Position numbers and translations under genes: made by a program | From: CBDDFV01 sp965227335 | GTDB taxonomy: Bacteria > Planctomycetota > Phycisphaerae > Phycisphaerales > SM1A02 | Direction: 5' to 3' | Assembly: GCA_965227335.1 (NCBI GenBank) | Contig: CBDDFV010000006.1 | Location: 357,118-421,117 of the forward strand | Length of the DNA stretch: 64,000 nucleotides | Shown here: in pieces, positions 16,376-24,088 of the stretch | How the letters are laid out: every line of letters begins with the position of its first letter | Numbering within the stretch: position 1 is the stretch's first letter | Notes under the pieces: model-generated | Database searches by the model: none | Told to the model about the DNA's origin: nothing | The model's input: the letters and a program-made list of their open reading frames with translations, nothing else

Positions 16376-17797
16376 GTGACCATCATCCCCCCCCGATCCA
16401 CACCCGGCCTCATCCTGGCCCTCATCCTCGCCGCCGCCCTCGACGCCGCCTCCACCACCGCCGGCCAGCCCGAACCGGCCGGCGCCGACGCCCGGCTCCA
16501 GACCGAACCGTTCGTCGCCGGCGACCTCGGCGTTCGACTCCGTCTCCCCCTCAACGCACGCGTCAAGGCCGACGCCGCCTCCGGCGATCCCGTCTTTCGC
16601 ATCATCGACGGCGCCGCAGAACCGACCTGGCACCTCCTCCTCCGCGAAGCCCCCATCACCGATCTCGCATCGACCGCCGCCTCCATCGGCGAGTCCTACC
16701 TCGACGCCATCCGCGCCCAGGGCGCCCGGATCCGCGACCTTCGCACCGAGACCATCGACTTCGGTGGATCCGAACCCGGCTGGTTCTGCCTCTTCGAAAG
16801 CGAACCCGCCAACGGCGTTCCCACCGTCTACGGACGCGCCATCCTCCCCAACGGGACCCAGACCTACATCGATCTCCGCATCCTCGCCCGACCCGCCGCC
16901 ATGCCGCGGTTCGAACCCACGCTCCGCGCGGCTCTCGCCACCCTCGACATCACCCCCCGACGCGTCCTCCTCAGTCAGACCGAAGCCGCCATGCAGGCCG
17001 GACGGGACTTCCTCGACGACCTCACCACCGACCAGCTCCTCGCCGCCGCCCACGAGCCCCTCTTCTTCCGCATCTACCGACCCGCCGACTCCGGACGCGC
17101 CGAGGACGAGAAGGAAATCGCCTGGCTCTCCATCGAAGCCCGCGAGGCGATGAAGGGCGAAGTCGATCCGAGCCGTCCCGTCGACCGCCTCACCCCCGAC
17201 GAGCGGGAGCCGGGCGTCCTCGTCACGTTCCTCAGCCGCGCGATCGAGGACGCCGGGGCCGGCTATTACATCAGCATCGAGCGACGCTTCTGGATGTCGC
17301 TCGACGGCCTGCAGGAACTCTGGTCCGGCCGCATGACCCGCCGCCAGGGCGACGCCTCGGCCACCACCGGCGAGACCGGCGTGCGGAGCGGCCTGATGCT
17401 CACCGTGATCACCAGCACCGCCGACACCTTCGGACGCGACGCCCCGCGCGACTGGGTCATCCCCGACCAGTCGTACCTCTCCCAGCCGATCCTCTTCCTC
17501 CTCGGCGCCCTGCTCCCGAAGACCCCCGACGTCGTCGAGAACACCTACGAGTGGTACGTCTACGACCATCTCCAGAAACGCCTCCCCCGCCGACATGACG
17601 TCTGGTCGCGGGCTCCCGATCGCGAGGACCGCTGGCAGCTGAAGACGACATTCTCCGCCGACGGCCGCGAGATCACCCAGATCTATGACGCCGACGGCCG
17701 CCTCCTCCGACGCGTCGACGACGCCGGCGTCCTCACCGTCCGCTCCACCCGCGCCGAAATCGAACGGATGTGGCGGTCGAAGGGGCTGCGTCCGTAG
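16376..17797 (+). CDS. Secreted protein of unknown function
   Basis: I do not recognise a family for this 473-residue product. The first 28 residues form a Sec-type signal peptide (basic start, hydrophobic LILALILAAALDAAS, small residues before QPEP), so it is probably exported. The rest looks like soluble beta-rich sequence with no catalytic motif I can name; a region about residues 400-450 (TTFSADGREITQIYDADGRLLRR) resembles a short YD-type repeat. The start is GTG at 16376, 7 nt after GGAG. It stands alone on the plus strand and converges with the gene ending at 17808. A longer minus-strand ORF over the same bases was rejected as a shadow. Confidence 0.75.
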   Translation: MTIIPPRSTPGLILALILAAALDAASTTAGQPEPAGADARLQTEPFVAGDLGVRLRLPLNARVKADAASGDPVFRIIDGAAEPTWHLLLREAPITDLASTAASIGESYLDAIRAQGARIRDLRTETIDFGGSEPGWFCLFESEPANGVPTVYGRAILPNGTQTYIDLRILARPAAMPRFEPTLRAALATLDITPRRVLLSQTEAAMQAGRDFLDDLTTDQLLAAAHEPLFFRIYRPADSGRAEDEKEIAWLSIEAREAMKGEVDPSRPVDRLTPDEREPGVLVTFLSRAIEDAGAGYYISIERRFWMSLDGLQELWSGRMTRRQGDASATTGETGVRSGLMLTVITSTADTFGRDAPRDWVIPDQSYLSQPILFLLGALLPKTPDVVENTYEWYVYDHLQKRLPRRHDVWSRAPDREDRWQLKTTFSADGREITQIYDADGRLLRRVDDAGVLTVRSTRAEIERMWRSKGLRP

Positions 17798-17807
17798 CCG
17801 ATCCACC

Positions 17808-19181
17808 TCAGGAGAACGCCGCCGCGATCGACCGGTGCATCGCCTCCAGCGCCCCCGGCGCCGCGATCACGAACGGCCAGTCACGCCTGCGGGCCAGCGG
17901 CTCGATCAACGCCCGCTGCTCCGCCGCCCGTCGCTGCGCCGCCAGCGTCGCGAGCCGCTCGCGTTCAGCGTTCCTTGCGTCGTCGAGCCAGGCCTGCATC
18001 TCCCGGAACGCCCGCGCGCGTTCGGCCGATCCGCGCGGCAGCGCATCAATCGCCTCGACGTGCGCACGCTTTGTGTCGCTCATGCCGGCGTCGTGACGCG
18101 GCGGATCGTGACGCGCATCACGCCACGCGACGATCGCCTGGTCGCGCGGCGGCGCGTCGGCGATCCCCTCCACCGCCTCCAGCAACGGCAGACGCACGTC
18201 TGCACTCGCGACGACATACCCGACGCCGCGCACACCCAGCCACGCCCGCAGCCACGCATCCCCGACCGCCTCGTACCCGCCGCCCCCCGTGCCGTGAATG
18301 AACAGGTCCGCGCACGCCAGCCGCAGCAACGCGGTCAGCAGCAACGCCCGGGGACGAAGCCGCGGCCCGTCCCCCGCCAGCGCCGCCTCGACATCGTTGT
18401 CGTACGCGCGCATCCGTCGCCCATCGTCGCGCAGACGCCACACCGGAAGCTCGACGTAATCGTCGCGAATCAACAACCGCGGAATCCCGGCCGCCGGGAC
18501 CGACCGCGCGGCGGCGTTGTACGCCTCGGCGCACGCCCGCGGATCAGAGGCCATCGCCCGCAGCAGCGCAGCGCCGACCGGCGTCTCCAGAAGCGTCGAC
18601 CCGGCGATCGCCTCCGTTCGCGGCAGATGATCGCGCAGACACGCTTCCGTCGCCCGCCACACCTGCTGCGCTGCGTTCGGTGCATTGCGCGCATCCGCCA
18701 GCGCGTCGAGCCAGCGGTCGACGCCCGTTTCGATGAAATCGAATGGCGCCGCGAGGGCCTCCGGGCGTACGGGATCGAACGTCTCGTGCAGTTCGGCGGG
18801 GACGGCCGGCGTCGGAGCGGGCGCATAGATCAGCGTGCGGGCCCGCACGCCGCGCGTGTCGTCGAGGACGGGCGCGGTCAGCTGATGAAAGTCCACGGGG
18901 ACGTGATCGACGATCACGTGGCGGACATCGGCGTCATGTCGGGCGGCGCAGGCGTGCGCCGCCGCGTACTTCGCGACGATCCCCGGCCCCCACATCACCG
19001 GCTGGTGTCCGGAGACAATCAGCCGGCGATCGGGATCGACGCCGAGCGCGGCTCGGGTCGCGCGACGCAACTCGCTCAGGTCGACGCCGTCGATCGAACC
19101 TTCGGGATCCCGCAGACGCCAGGCGTCGGGGGACGGATCAAGATGGATGGTGTTCGCGGCGGCCGCGTCGAGACCCGGCAT
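17808..19181 (-). CDS. Uncharacterised protein with BshC-like features
   Basis: The roughly 457-residue product shows a glycine-rich block GHQPVMWGPGIVAKYAAAHA near residue 58. A C-terminal half block RPRALLLTALLRLACADLFI is followed by HGTGGGGYEAVGD. The first block is reminiscent of the nucleotide-fold start of BshC, the putative cysteine-adding enzyme of bacillithiol synthesis, and the order of blocks is compatible, but the resemblance is partial. No bshA or bshB partner is identified in the window. ATG 19181 lies 5 nt after the upstream GT2 stop; GTG 19190 (GTGA overlap) and GTG 19199 are alternative starts. It is probably co-transcribed with the GT2 gene. Confidence 0.7.
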   Translation of the reverse strand: MPGLDAAAANTIHLDPSPDAWRLRDPEGSIDGVDLSELRRATRAALGVDPDRRLIVSGHQPVMWGPGIVAKYAAAHACAARHDADVRHVIVDHVPVDFHQLTAPVLDDTRGVRARTLIYAPAPTPAVPAELHETFDPVRPEALAAPFDFIETGVDRWLDALADARNAPNAAQQVWRATEACLRDHLPRTEAIAGSTLLETPVGAALLRAMASDPRACAEAYNAAARSVPAAGIPRLLIRDDYVELPVWRLRDDGRRMRAYDNDVEAALAGDGPRLRPRALLLTALLRLACADLFIHGTGGGGYEAVGDAWLRAWLGVRGVGYVVASADVRLPLLEAVEGIADAPPRDQAIVAWRDARHDPPRHDAGMSDTKRAHVEAIDALPRGSAERARAFREMQAWLDDARNAERERLATLAAQRRAAEQRALIEPLARRRDWPFVIAAPGALEAMHRSIAAAFS

Positions 19182-19186
19182 GCGGG

Positions 19187-20041
19187 TCACGCCGTGCACG
19201 TGGCACGAACCGACGGCGCCAGCCCCGCCAGCGCCGCCGCGGGCAGGCGGTCGCGGTTCTCGATCAACGCGCGATGCAGCGTGTCGCGATAGTGACGGAG
19301 ACGCGACTCCGGATTGTCCAGCGGCCCGCCGAAGCTCCGGGACGGATCGTTGTAGATCAGCCGCACCGGCGTCTCGACGATCCGAAGATCATTCGCCACG
19401 GACTGCACCCAGAACTGCATGGGGAAGTCGTAGCCGTCGACATCGAGCTCCATCGGCGCGCACGCGGCGACGCGGTACGCCTTGAAGCCGCAGAAGGCGT
19501 CGGTCAGCGACAGACCCAGCCGCGCGTTGAGCTCGGCCGTGATCGTGCGGTTGATGGCGCGGCGGTCCTCCGGCGGCGCGTCCTCGGCGAGCGAGGCGTC
19601 GAGGTAGCGGCTGCCCGAGATCACGTCGGCGTCGTCCTGCCGGACCCGATCGATGAACCGGGGGATCGCGGCGGGCTCGTGCTGCTCGTCGCAGTCCATC
19701 GTGATCAGCCAGTCGAACCCATCGAACGCCGCCCAGCGGATCATGTCCTGCATCGAACGCCCGTAGCCGCGATTCTCGGCGTGACGGATCACTTCCACCT
19801 TCTGCTGCGCCAGCAGCATCGGCGTCGCGTCGGTCGAGCCGTCGTCGATGACGAGGACCTCGTCGGCGTACCGGCCGACTTCGGCCAGCACCTTCTCGAC
19901 GTACCGCTCCTCGTTGTAGACGGGGATGCCGACGAGGACGCGGGGCGACGTCGAGCGCACGGTTTCGATCACTGGAGCGGATGTCGTCAAGGCGTCTCTC
20001 CCGACCGACCACGGCCCCTTCCGACCCGCGTCGGCCTGCAT
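19187..20041 (-). CDS. Family 2 glycosyltransferase, dolichyl-phosphate-sugar synthase type
   Basis: This is a GT-A fold enzyme that would move a sugar from a nucleotide donor to a lipid or glycan acceptor at the membrane face. The signature blocks are GIPVYNEERYVEKVL, VIDDGSTDATP and TMDCDEQHEP (DXD-like), followed by GSRYLD and FCGFKAYR. No C-terminal membrane helices are seen, so it is a short soluble form. The start at 20041 was preferred to 20098 because the extra 19 codons would translate the operator palindrome at 20070-20093. The glycosyltransferase fold only begins about 30 residues after the 20041 start. Confidence 0.9.
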   Translation of the reverse strand: MQADAGRKGPWSVGRDALTTSAPVIETVRSTSPRVLVGIPVYNEERYVEKVLAEVGRYADEVLVIDDGSTDATPMLLAQQKVEVIRHAENRGYGRSMQDMIRWAAFDGFDWLITMDCDEQHEPAAIPRFIDRVRQDDADVISGSRYLDASLAEDAPPEDRRAINRTITAELNARLGLSLTDAFCGFKAYRVAACAPMELDVDGYDFPMQFWVQSVANDLRIVETPVRLIYNDPSRSFGGPLDNPESRLRHYRDTLHRALIENRDRLPAAALAGLAPSVRATCTA

Positions 20042-20050
20042 GGACAGGCT

Positions 20051-20093
20051 TCGTTGAACGTCATGACACGTCGTTGAACGAACGTTCAACGAC
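20051..20093 (-). promoter_or_regulatory. Palindromic operator plus direct repeat upstream of GT2 gene
   Basis: A perfect inverted repeat with 11-bp arms (GTCGTTGAACG, two-base AA spacer, exact inverse) lies at 20070-20093. The core TCGTTGAACG recurs as a direct copy at 20051-20060, exactly 20 bp from the first arm, about two helical turns. The arrangement resembles operators of TetR-like dimeric repressors. It sits immediately downstream of a candidate -10 box, where bound protein would block transcription. No regulator gene is adjacent. Confidence 0.65.
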
Positions 20094-20121
20094 ACCATGC
20101 TATTCCCGGCGGGTCGGTCAA
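20094..20121 (-). promoter_or_regulatory. Candidate promoter for GT2 operon
   Basis: On the minus strand TTGACC (plus 20116-20121) is followed after 16 bp by CATGGT (plus 20094-20099). The -35 matches consensus at five of six bases and the -10 at three of six. The operator begins right after the -10, consistent with repression at the start site. Confidence 0.4.
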
Positions 20122-20155
20122 GGCGAATTCGACATGCCGGACGCGAAGGGCCGGG

Positions 20156-21172
20156 TCAGGCCCCGGCGGCGTGGTCGCCGGCGTCGGCGAGGGGATCGGG
20201 TCGGAAGAGGCGGGTGTCGAGCGCCCAGATCTTCTCGGTGAACGCGCGATTGTCGCCCGCGACGGGCTCCTCGGGCCGGGCGTGGCTGAGGGCCATGGTG
20301 GTCTTGGCGTCGAGATTATCGAGCATGGCGACGAAGATCGCCTCGGGGGTCGACGGCCGTTTCGCCGCGCCGTACTCGGGCTCGGTGTGGTGCGACAGGA
20401 TGATGTGCTGCAGCACGCGGAGCGTGTCACCGGGGAGTTTCTCGCCCGACTGCCGCGCCGCCACCGCCGCCTTCACCTGCAGCAGGATCGTGCCTCGCAC
20501 GATGTGACCGATCAGGTTGCCGTCGGCGGTGTACTCGAAACCCTGGTTCCAGCTGAGTTCGAACGTCTTGCCGAGGTCGTGCAGGAAGAGCCCCATGAGG
20601 ACGATGTCGCGGTTGAGCTGCGGGTAGAGCGGCAGCATGCGATCCGCCAGATGCATGAGCTGCAGCGTGTGTTCGAGCAGACCGCCGATCCACGCGTGGT
20701 GCATCGACACCGCGGCGGGCGCCTGCCGGAAGTTCTCCATCAGCGTCCCGTCTTCGAGATACGCTGTCGCGAGGGCCTTCATCGCCGGATGATCGAGCGT
20801 GTCGAGCAACTGGCGTGTCTCGGCGAACATCTCGTTGATGTCGCGATTCGTCGACGGCAGCAGCCGCGCCAGATCCTCGGGGCTGACCTCGACCGCCTTG
20901 ATCTGCTCGATGATGAGCTGGACCTGGTCGTTGTAGGTCTGCGTGTGACCGGACACGAGGACGAAGCCGGCGTTGTACAGCTCCGGCATCTGCTCCTCGG
21001 TGTAGCTCCAGCAGCGGGCGGTCATCTCGCCGGTCGCGTCACGGAGGATGCACTTGAGGAACGGCTTGCCCGCACGCGTCGTTCCGAGTTGCGGGTTCAT
21101 CAGACCGAAGACGCCTTCGATGAAGGTGTTCGGCTGAATGCCGCGAATTTCCAGCTGGGTCGCCTGAGTCAT
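20156..21172 (-). CDS. OB-fold/HD-domain phosphohydrolase, YhaM-like 3'-5' exoribonuclease
   Basis: Residues about 14-95 form an OB-fold nucleic acid binding domain (FLKCILRDATGEMTARCW, VLVSGHTQTYNDQVQL). Residues about 150-300 form an HD metal-dependent hydrolase with H158, H168, the H198-D199 pair in FLHDLGK, H223 and H261. This order is that of YhaM, an exonuclease that trims RNA and single-stranded DNA 3' ends. The 338-residue length fits. GAGG upstream of 21172 supports the start. A cyclic nucleotide phosphodiesterase role cannot be excluded, but the OB domain favours nuclease. Confidence 0.85.
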   Translation of the reverse strand: MTQATQLEIRGIQPNTFIEGVFGLMNPQLGTTRAGKPFLKCILRDATGEMTARCWSYTEEQMPELYNAGFVLVSGHTQTYNDQVQLIIEQIKAVEVSPEDLARLLPSTNRDINEMFAETRQLLDTLDHPAMKALATAYLEDGTLMENFRQAPAAVSMHHAWIGGLLEHTLQLMHLADRMLPLYPQLNRDIVLMGLFLHDLGKTFELSWNQGFEYTADGNLIGHIVRGTILLQVKAAVAARQSGEKLPGDTLRVLQHIILSHHTEPEYGAAKRPSTPEAIFVAMLDNLDAKTTMALSHARPEEPVAGDNRAFTEKIWALDTRLFRPDPLADAGDHAAGA

Positions 21173-21308
21173 GCACGCCTCGTGAGGTGATTCGAGGGAA
21201 CGTCGCCCGGACGATCGCTTCGAATCGACGCGACCGAATGGGGCAAATCATGGTGATACCCGCCGCCCGGCCTTTCCGCAACCGGATCTCGCGCCCGATC
21301 ATGATCGT

Positions 21309-22286
21309 TCAACCGCGATCGCGTCCCGCGGGCGCGCACACGCGACGCGCTTCGGGAATCCGTTCCAGCAGATCGGTCGCGAGCAGGCCCGCGTCGCCGT
21401 GCGATTCCGCCCAGAGATCCGCCGCGACCCCGTGGAGATGCACCGCCGCCGCGGCGCACTCGAACAGGTCCAGCCGCCCCGGGACGCTCCCCCCGCCCGG
21501 CCGCCGGCTCGCCGCGAGCTGCTCCAGCCCCGACGGCGCGAACTGCGCGATCAGACCCGCGATCATCCCCGTCAGCACATCGCCCGAGCCGCCGGTCGCG
21601 AGCGCGGCGTTCCCGGATGAACTCACGAACACCCGCAGCCCGTCCGTCACGATCGTCCCCGCCCCCTTCAGCACCACCACCGCCCCGACCCGTTGCGCCA
21701 ACTGCACCGCCGCGTGCTCGCGTCGCTCCGGATCCGTGGGATCGACGTCATCGAGCCCGAGGTTCGCCACGAGCCGCCGGTACTCGCCGGGATGGGGCGT
21801 GAGGACGACCGGGGCGTGCAGCCCGCGTGAGAACTCGCGCATCTGCGCCAGCGTGTTGAGCGCGTCGGCGTCGAGGACCATCGGCGTCTCATCGCGCGAG
21901 ATCAGTCGTTCGAGAATCTGTTGCTGCGCTTCGCCCGCGCCCCATGCGGGTCCGATCGCGAGACAATCGGCGTCGTTGAGATGATCGTCGATGATCGCCG
22001 CCGCGCGACTCGCCAGGAGTCGACCCGCGTTGTCCACGGGGAGGGCGAGCCCGGTGACGGGGAGGGCGGCGGCGAGTCCGGCGAGCAGCACCGGCTGCGG
22101 CGCCGCGAGCTTCGCGAGACCCGCCCCGACGCGGAGTGCGGCGAGAGCGGTCATCGCCGCGCCGCCGATCATCACGACCGGCGGCGCGGCCTGACCGCCG
22201 ATGACGCCGACCGTTCCGAACGTTCCCTTGTGTCCGTCGGCGGGACGGGCGGGGAGGACGGGCGGTTCAAGGCGTCGATCGGTCAT
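21309..22286 (-). CDS. nnrD: ADP-dependent NAD(P)H-hydrate dehydratase
   Basis: NnrD repairs hydrated NAD(P)HX back to NAD(P)H with ADP. The ribokinase-like fold shows GTFGTVGVIGGQ near residue 20, VVLTPHPGEYRRL and the catalytic glycine block ALATGGSGDVLTGMIAGL. The 325-residue product has no fused NnrE epimerase domain, and no nnrE is seen nearby. The start has no Shine-Dalgarno sequence; TATCCT lies 7 nt upstream, suggesting a leaderless message. The upstream sequence also carries the stop of the preceding gene, so the two are very closely packed. Confidence 0.93.
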   Translation of the reverse strand: MTDRRLEPPVLPARPADGHKGTFGTVGVIGGQAAPPVVMIGGAAMTALAALRVGAGLAKLAAPQPVLLAGLAAALPVTGLALPVDNAGRLLASRAAAIIDDHLNDADCLAIGPAWGAGEAQQQILERLISRDETPMVLDADALNTLAQMREFSRGLHAPVVLTPHPGEYRRLVANLGLDDVDPTDPERREHAAVQLAQRVGAVVVLKGAGTIVTDGLRVFVSSSGNAALATGGSGDVLTGMIAGLIAQFAPSGLEQLAASRRPGGGSVPGRLDLFECAAAAVHLHGVAADLWAESHGDAGLLATDLLERIPEARRVCAPAGRDRG

Positions 22287-22293
22287 GTCGGTC

Positions 22294-22299
22294 AGGATA
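22294..22299 (-). promoter_or_regulatory. Candidate -10 box for leaderless nnrD transcript
   Basis: TATCCT on the minus strand ends 7 nt before the nnrD ATG, placing the expected transcription start at or beside the start codon. No ribosome binding site is present. A clear -35 is not seen. Confidence 0.45.
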
Positions 22300-22319
22300 C
22301 CGCAGCGGACGGCCGGGGA

Positions 22320-23909
22320 TCAGCGGGCGGGCGTCCGCGCTTCGCCCTTCTTCCGGTGACCCACCTCGACGACATCCACCTCGAGGTTGCCCATCAGCAT
22401 GAGGATGTTGGCCATGTCGCGATCGATCGACGTGCCGTCTTCCAGCGCGGCGACGCCGGTGAGCACATGGCCCGCGTTGTAGCGAACGGGCAGCGTCGCA
22501 TCGAGATCGATCCAGGCGCCGTCGACGAGGGCCTGCGTCCACATGTGCCAGCCGAAGATCGGCTTGCCGCCCGTGAGCCCGTCCGCGTAGACGAGCCCGG
22601 AGGCCACCCGGGCGGGAATCCCGTTGGCGCGAAGCAGCGCACAGGTGAGCACGCCGTGTTCGGAGCAGTCGCCCGAACGCGTGCGGGCCGTCTCCGAGGC
22701 GGTGGCGAACGCCGTCGCGTACCCCTTCGCGGTGATGTAGCGGAACACGAACGCGCGGATCGCTTCGGCGCGGGCCATGTCGTCGTTCTCGTCGGCGGAC
22801 TTCACCGCCCGGGCCGCGAGCTTCTTCAGCATCGGGTCGTCAAGATCGCAGTACGTCGACGAATCGAGGTAGCGCTCGTCGACCTGCTCCTCCGAGGCGG
22901 CGGGCAGCGGCTCAAGCGTGTTGACGGTCAGCGTCGCCGTGCCGTCGGGGTTCTTGGTGAAGGTCTGGGCGCCGGTGGACGGCAGCTCCGGCATCTCGCC
23001 CTCGTTGACGCGGAGCGTGAACACCGCGTCCGTGGCCCGCATCACGTCGTCGATCGGCCGGCTCGGCGTGATGAACGTGCTGAACAGCAGTTCCGGGGCG
23101 GCGTCGACTTCCGCGAGGGCCAGCTCTCTCGTCGCCTGCGACGTCACCATCCGACCCAGACCCGCCATCATCATTTCCTGATGCACGAGGACGCCGTCCG
23201 CATCGTACGCATCGGTCGACGGGACGGGGATCATCGTGTTCGTCGACTTCCAGATCGTCACCGGGATCGATCGCTCGCCGACCTTCCGCTCGCCCGTGTC
23301 CATCCGCACGTGCGTCACCTCGACCGGCTCGAGACCGGCCTCCGGCATCAACGCGCGATAACTGATCTTGTCCGCCCCCTGCTTCGCCTGCTCCGCGAAG
23401 TACGCGGCGGCCTGGTTCGGCGTCATCCAGTCGCCCGCCGGCAGCGGCAGCGACTTCGTGATCACACGACCGCCCTGACGCGTCGTCATCTCGACCTCGC
23501 CGTCCGTGAAGACATAGGTCGTACGCACGGGCTGCTGACCCATGTCCTGACTCATCGTGCACGTCTTCATCCCGCCGTCCACCGCCTCGATCGACTCGCT
23601 CGACATCACGATCTCGACGCTCGCCGGACCGCGATCGATCTTGATTCGCGTGGTGGTCGAGGTCCGGATGTCCGAACCGTCCGTCTCGGAGCGCACGTGC
23701 ATGTAGCCGGTGCGGGCGCCGGCGATCTCCAGCGTGTACCAGAACTCGTCCTCCAGCGTCCACGCGGCGGCGGCCTTCGCCGGCGCCTCGGCGACGTCCT
23801 GAGCGAACACGGTCGACGCGGCGGGAAAGAGGGCGACCGACAGACCCGCCGCGAGGGCGAGCGGGGTCAGACGACGAAGAAACCGGGGCGTGGGGGCAGA
23901 GGTCCACAT
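22320..23909 (-). CDS. Secreted transglutaminase-like cysteine protease fold protein
   Basis: The 529-residue product has a signal peptide (residues 1-36, hydrophobic LTPLALAAGLSVALFPAAST ending AFA-type VFAQ). Its C-terminal transglutaminase-like domain carries the triad C415 (RSGDCSEH), H455 (GWHMW) and D468 (WIDLDAT). The middle part (about 50-330) is a beta-rich region common to large bacterial transglutaminase-like proteins. Such proteins act as peptidases or peptide cross-linkers outside the cytoplasm; the substrate is unknown. AGGAGA precedes the start. It sits between lysS and nnrD on the same strand. Confidence 0.9.
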   Translation of the reverse strand: MWTSAPTPRFLRRLTPLALAAGLSVALFPAASTVFAQDVAEAPAKAAAAWTLEDEFWYTLEIAGARTGYMHVRSETDGSDIRTSTTTRIKIDRGPASVEIVMSSESIEAVDGGMKTCTMSQDMGQQPVRTTYVFTDGEVEMTTRQGGRVITKSLPLPAGDWMTPNQAAAYFAEQAKQGADKISYRALMPEAGLEPVEVTHVRMDTGERKVGERSIPVTIWKSTNTMIPVPSTDAYDADGVLVHQEMMMAGLGRMVTSQATRELALAEVDAAPELLFSTFITPSRPIDDVMRATDAVFTLRVNEGEMPELPSTGAQTFTKNPDGTATLTVNTLEPLPAASEEQVDERYLDSSTYCDLDDPMLKKLAARAVKSADENDDMARAEAIRAFVFRYITAKGYATAFATASETARTRSGDCSEHGVLTCALLRANGIPARVASGLVYADGLTGGKPIFGWHMWTQALVDGAWIDLDATLPVRYNAGHVLTGVAALEDGTSIDRDMANILMLMGNLEVDVVEVGHRKKGEARTPAR

Positions 23910-24048
23910 GGGCGAGGGTCTCCTGGAAGGGACAACACGGAAATCGCAGACGCGGGGGTCGACCGGCGGTCCCGACCGAGCGCCGCCGACAGAGTGGTAC
24001 CGTTCAGACGGCGACGCGACGCGTCCCGGGTCGGTCGAAAGCGGACAC

Positions 24049-24065
24049 GCGGGGCGCCGCCCCGC
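24049..24065 (-). terminator. GC-rich hairpin after lysS
   Basis: GCGGGGC, loop GCC and its inverse GCCCCGC form a 7-bp perfect stem 24 nt beyond the lysS stop. There is no T run, so it may be only a weak or I-shaped terminator. Confidence 0.3.
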
Positions 24066-24088
24066 TCACCGACCCCCGGCCGCTCATC

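Noticed and set aside
16145..17806. 553-codon minus-strand ORF opposite the secreted protein
   Set aside because: It is glycine/glutamate/valine-rich with no signal, motif or ribosome binding site. The plus-strand gene has GGAG, a GTG start and a signal peptide.
20041..20098. Longer N-terminus of the GT2 protein from an ATG at 20098
   Set aside because: The 19 extra codons translate the operator palindrome and lie well before the glycosyltransferase fold.
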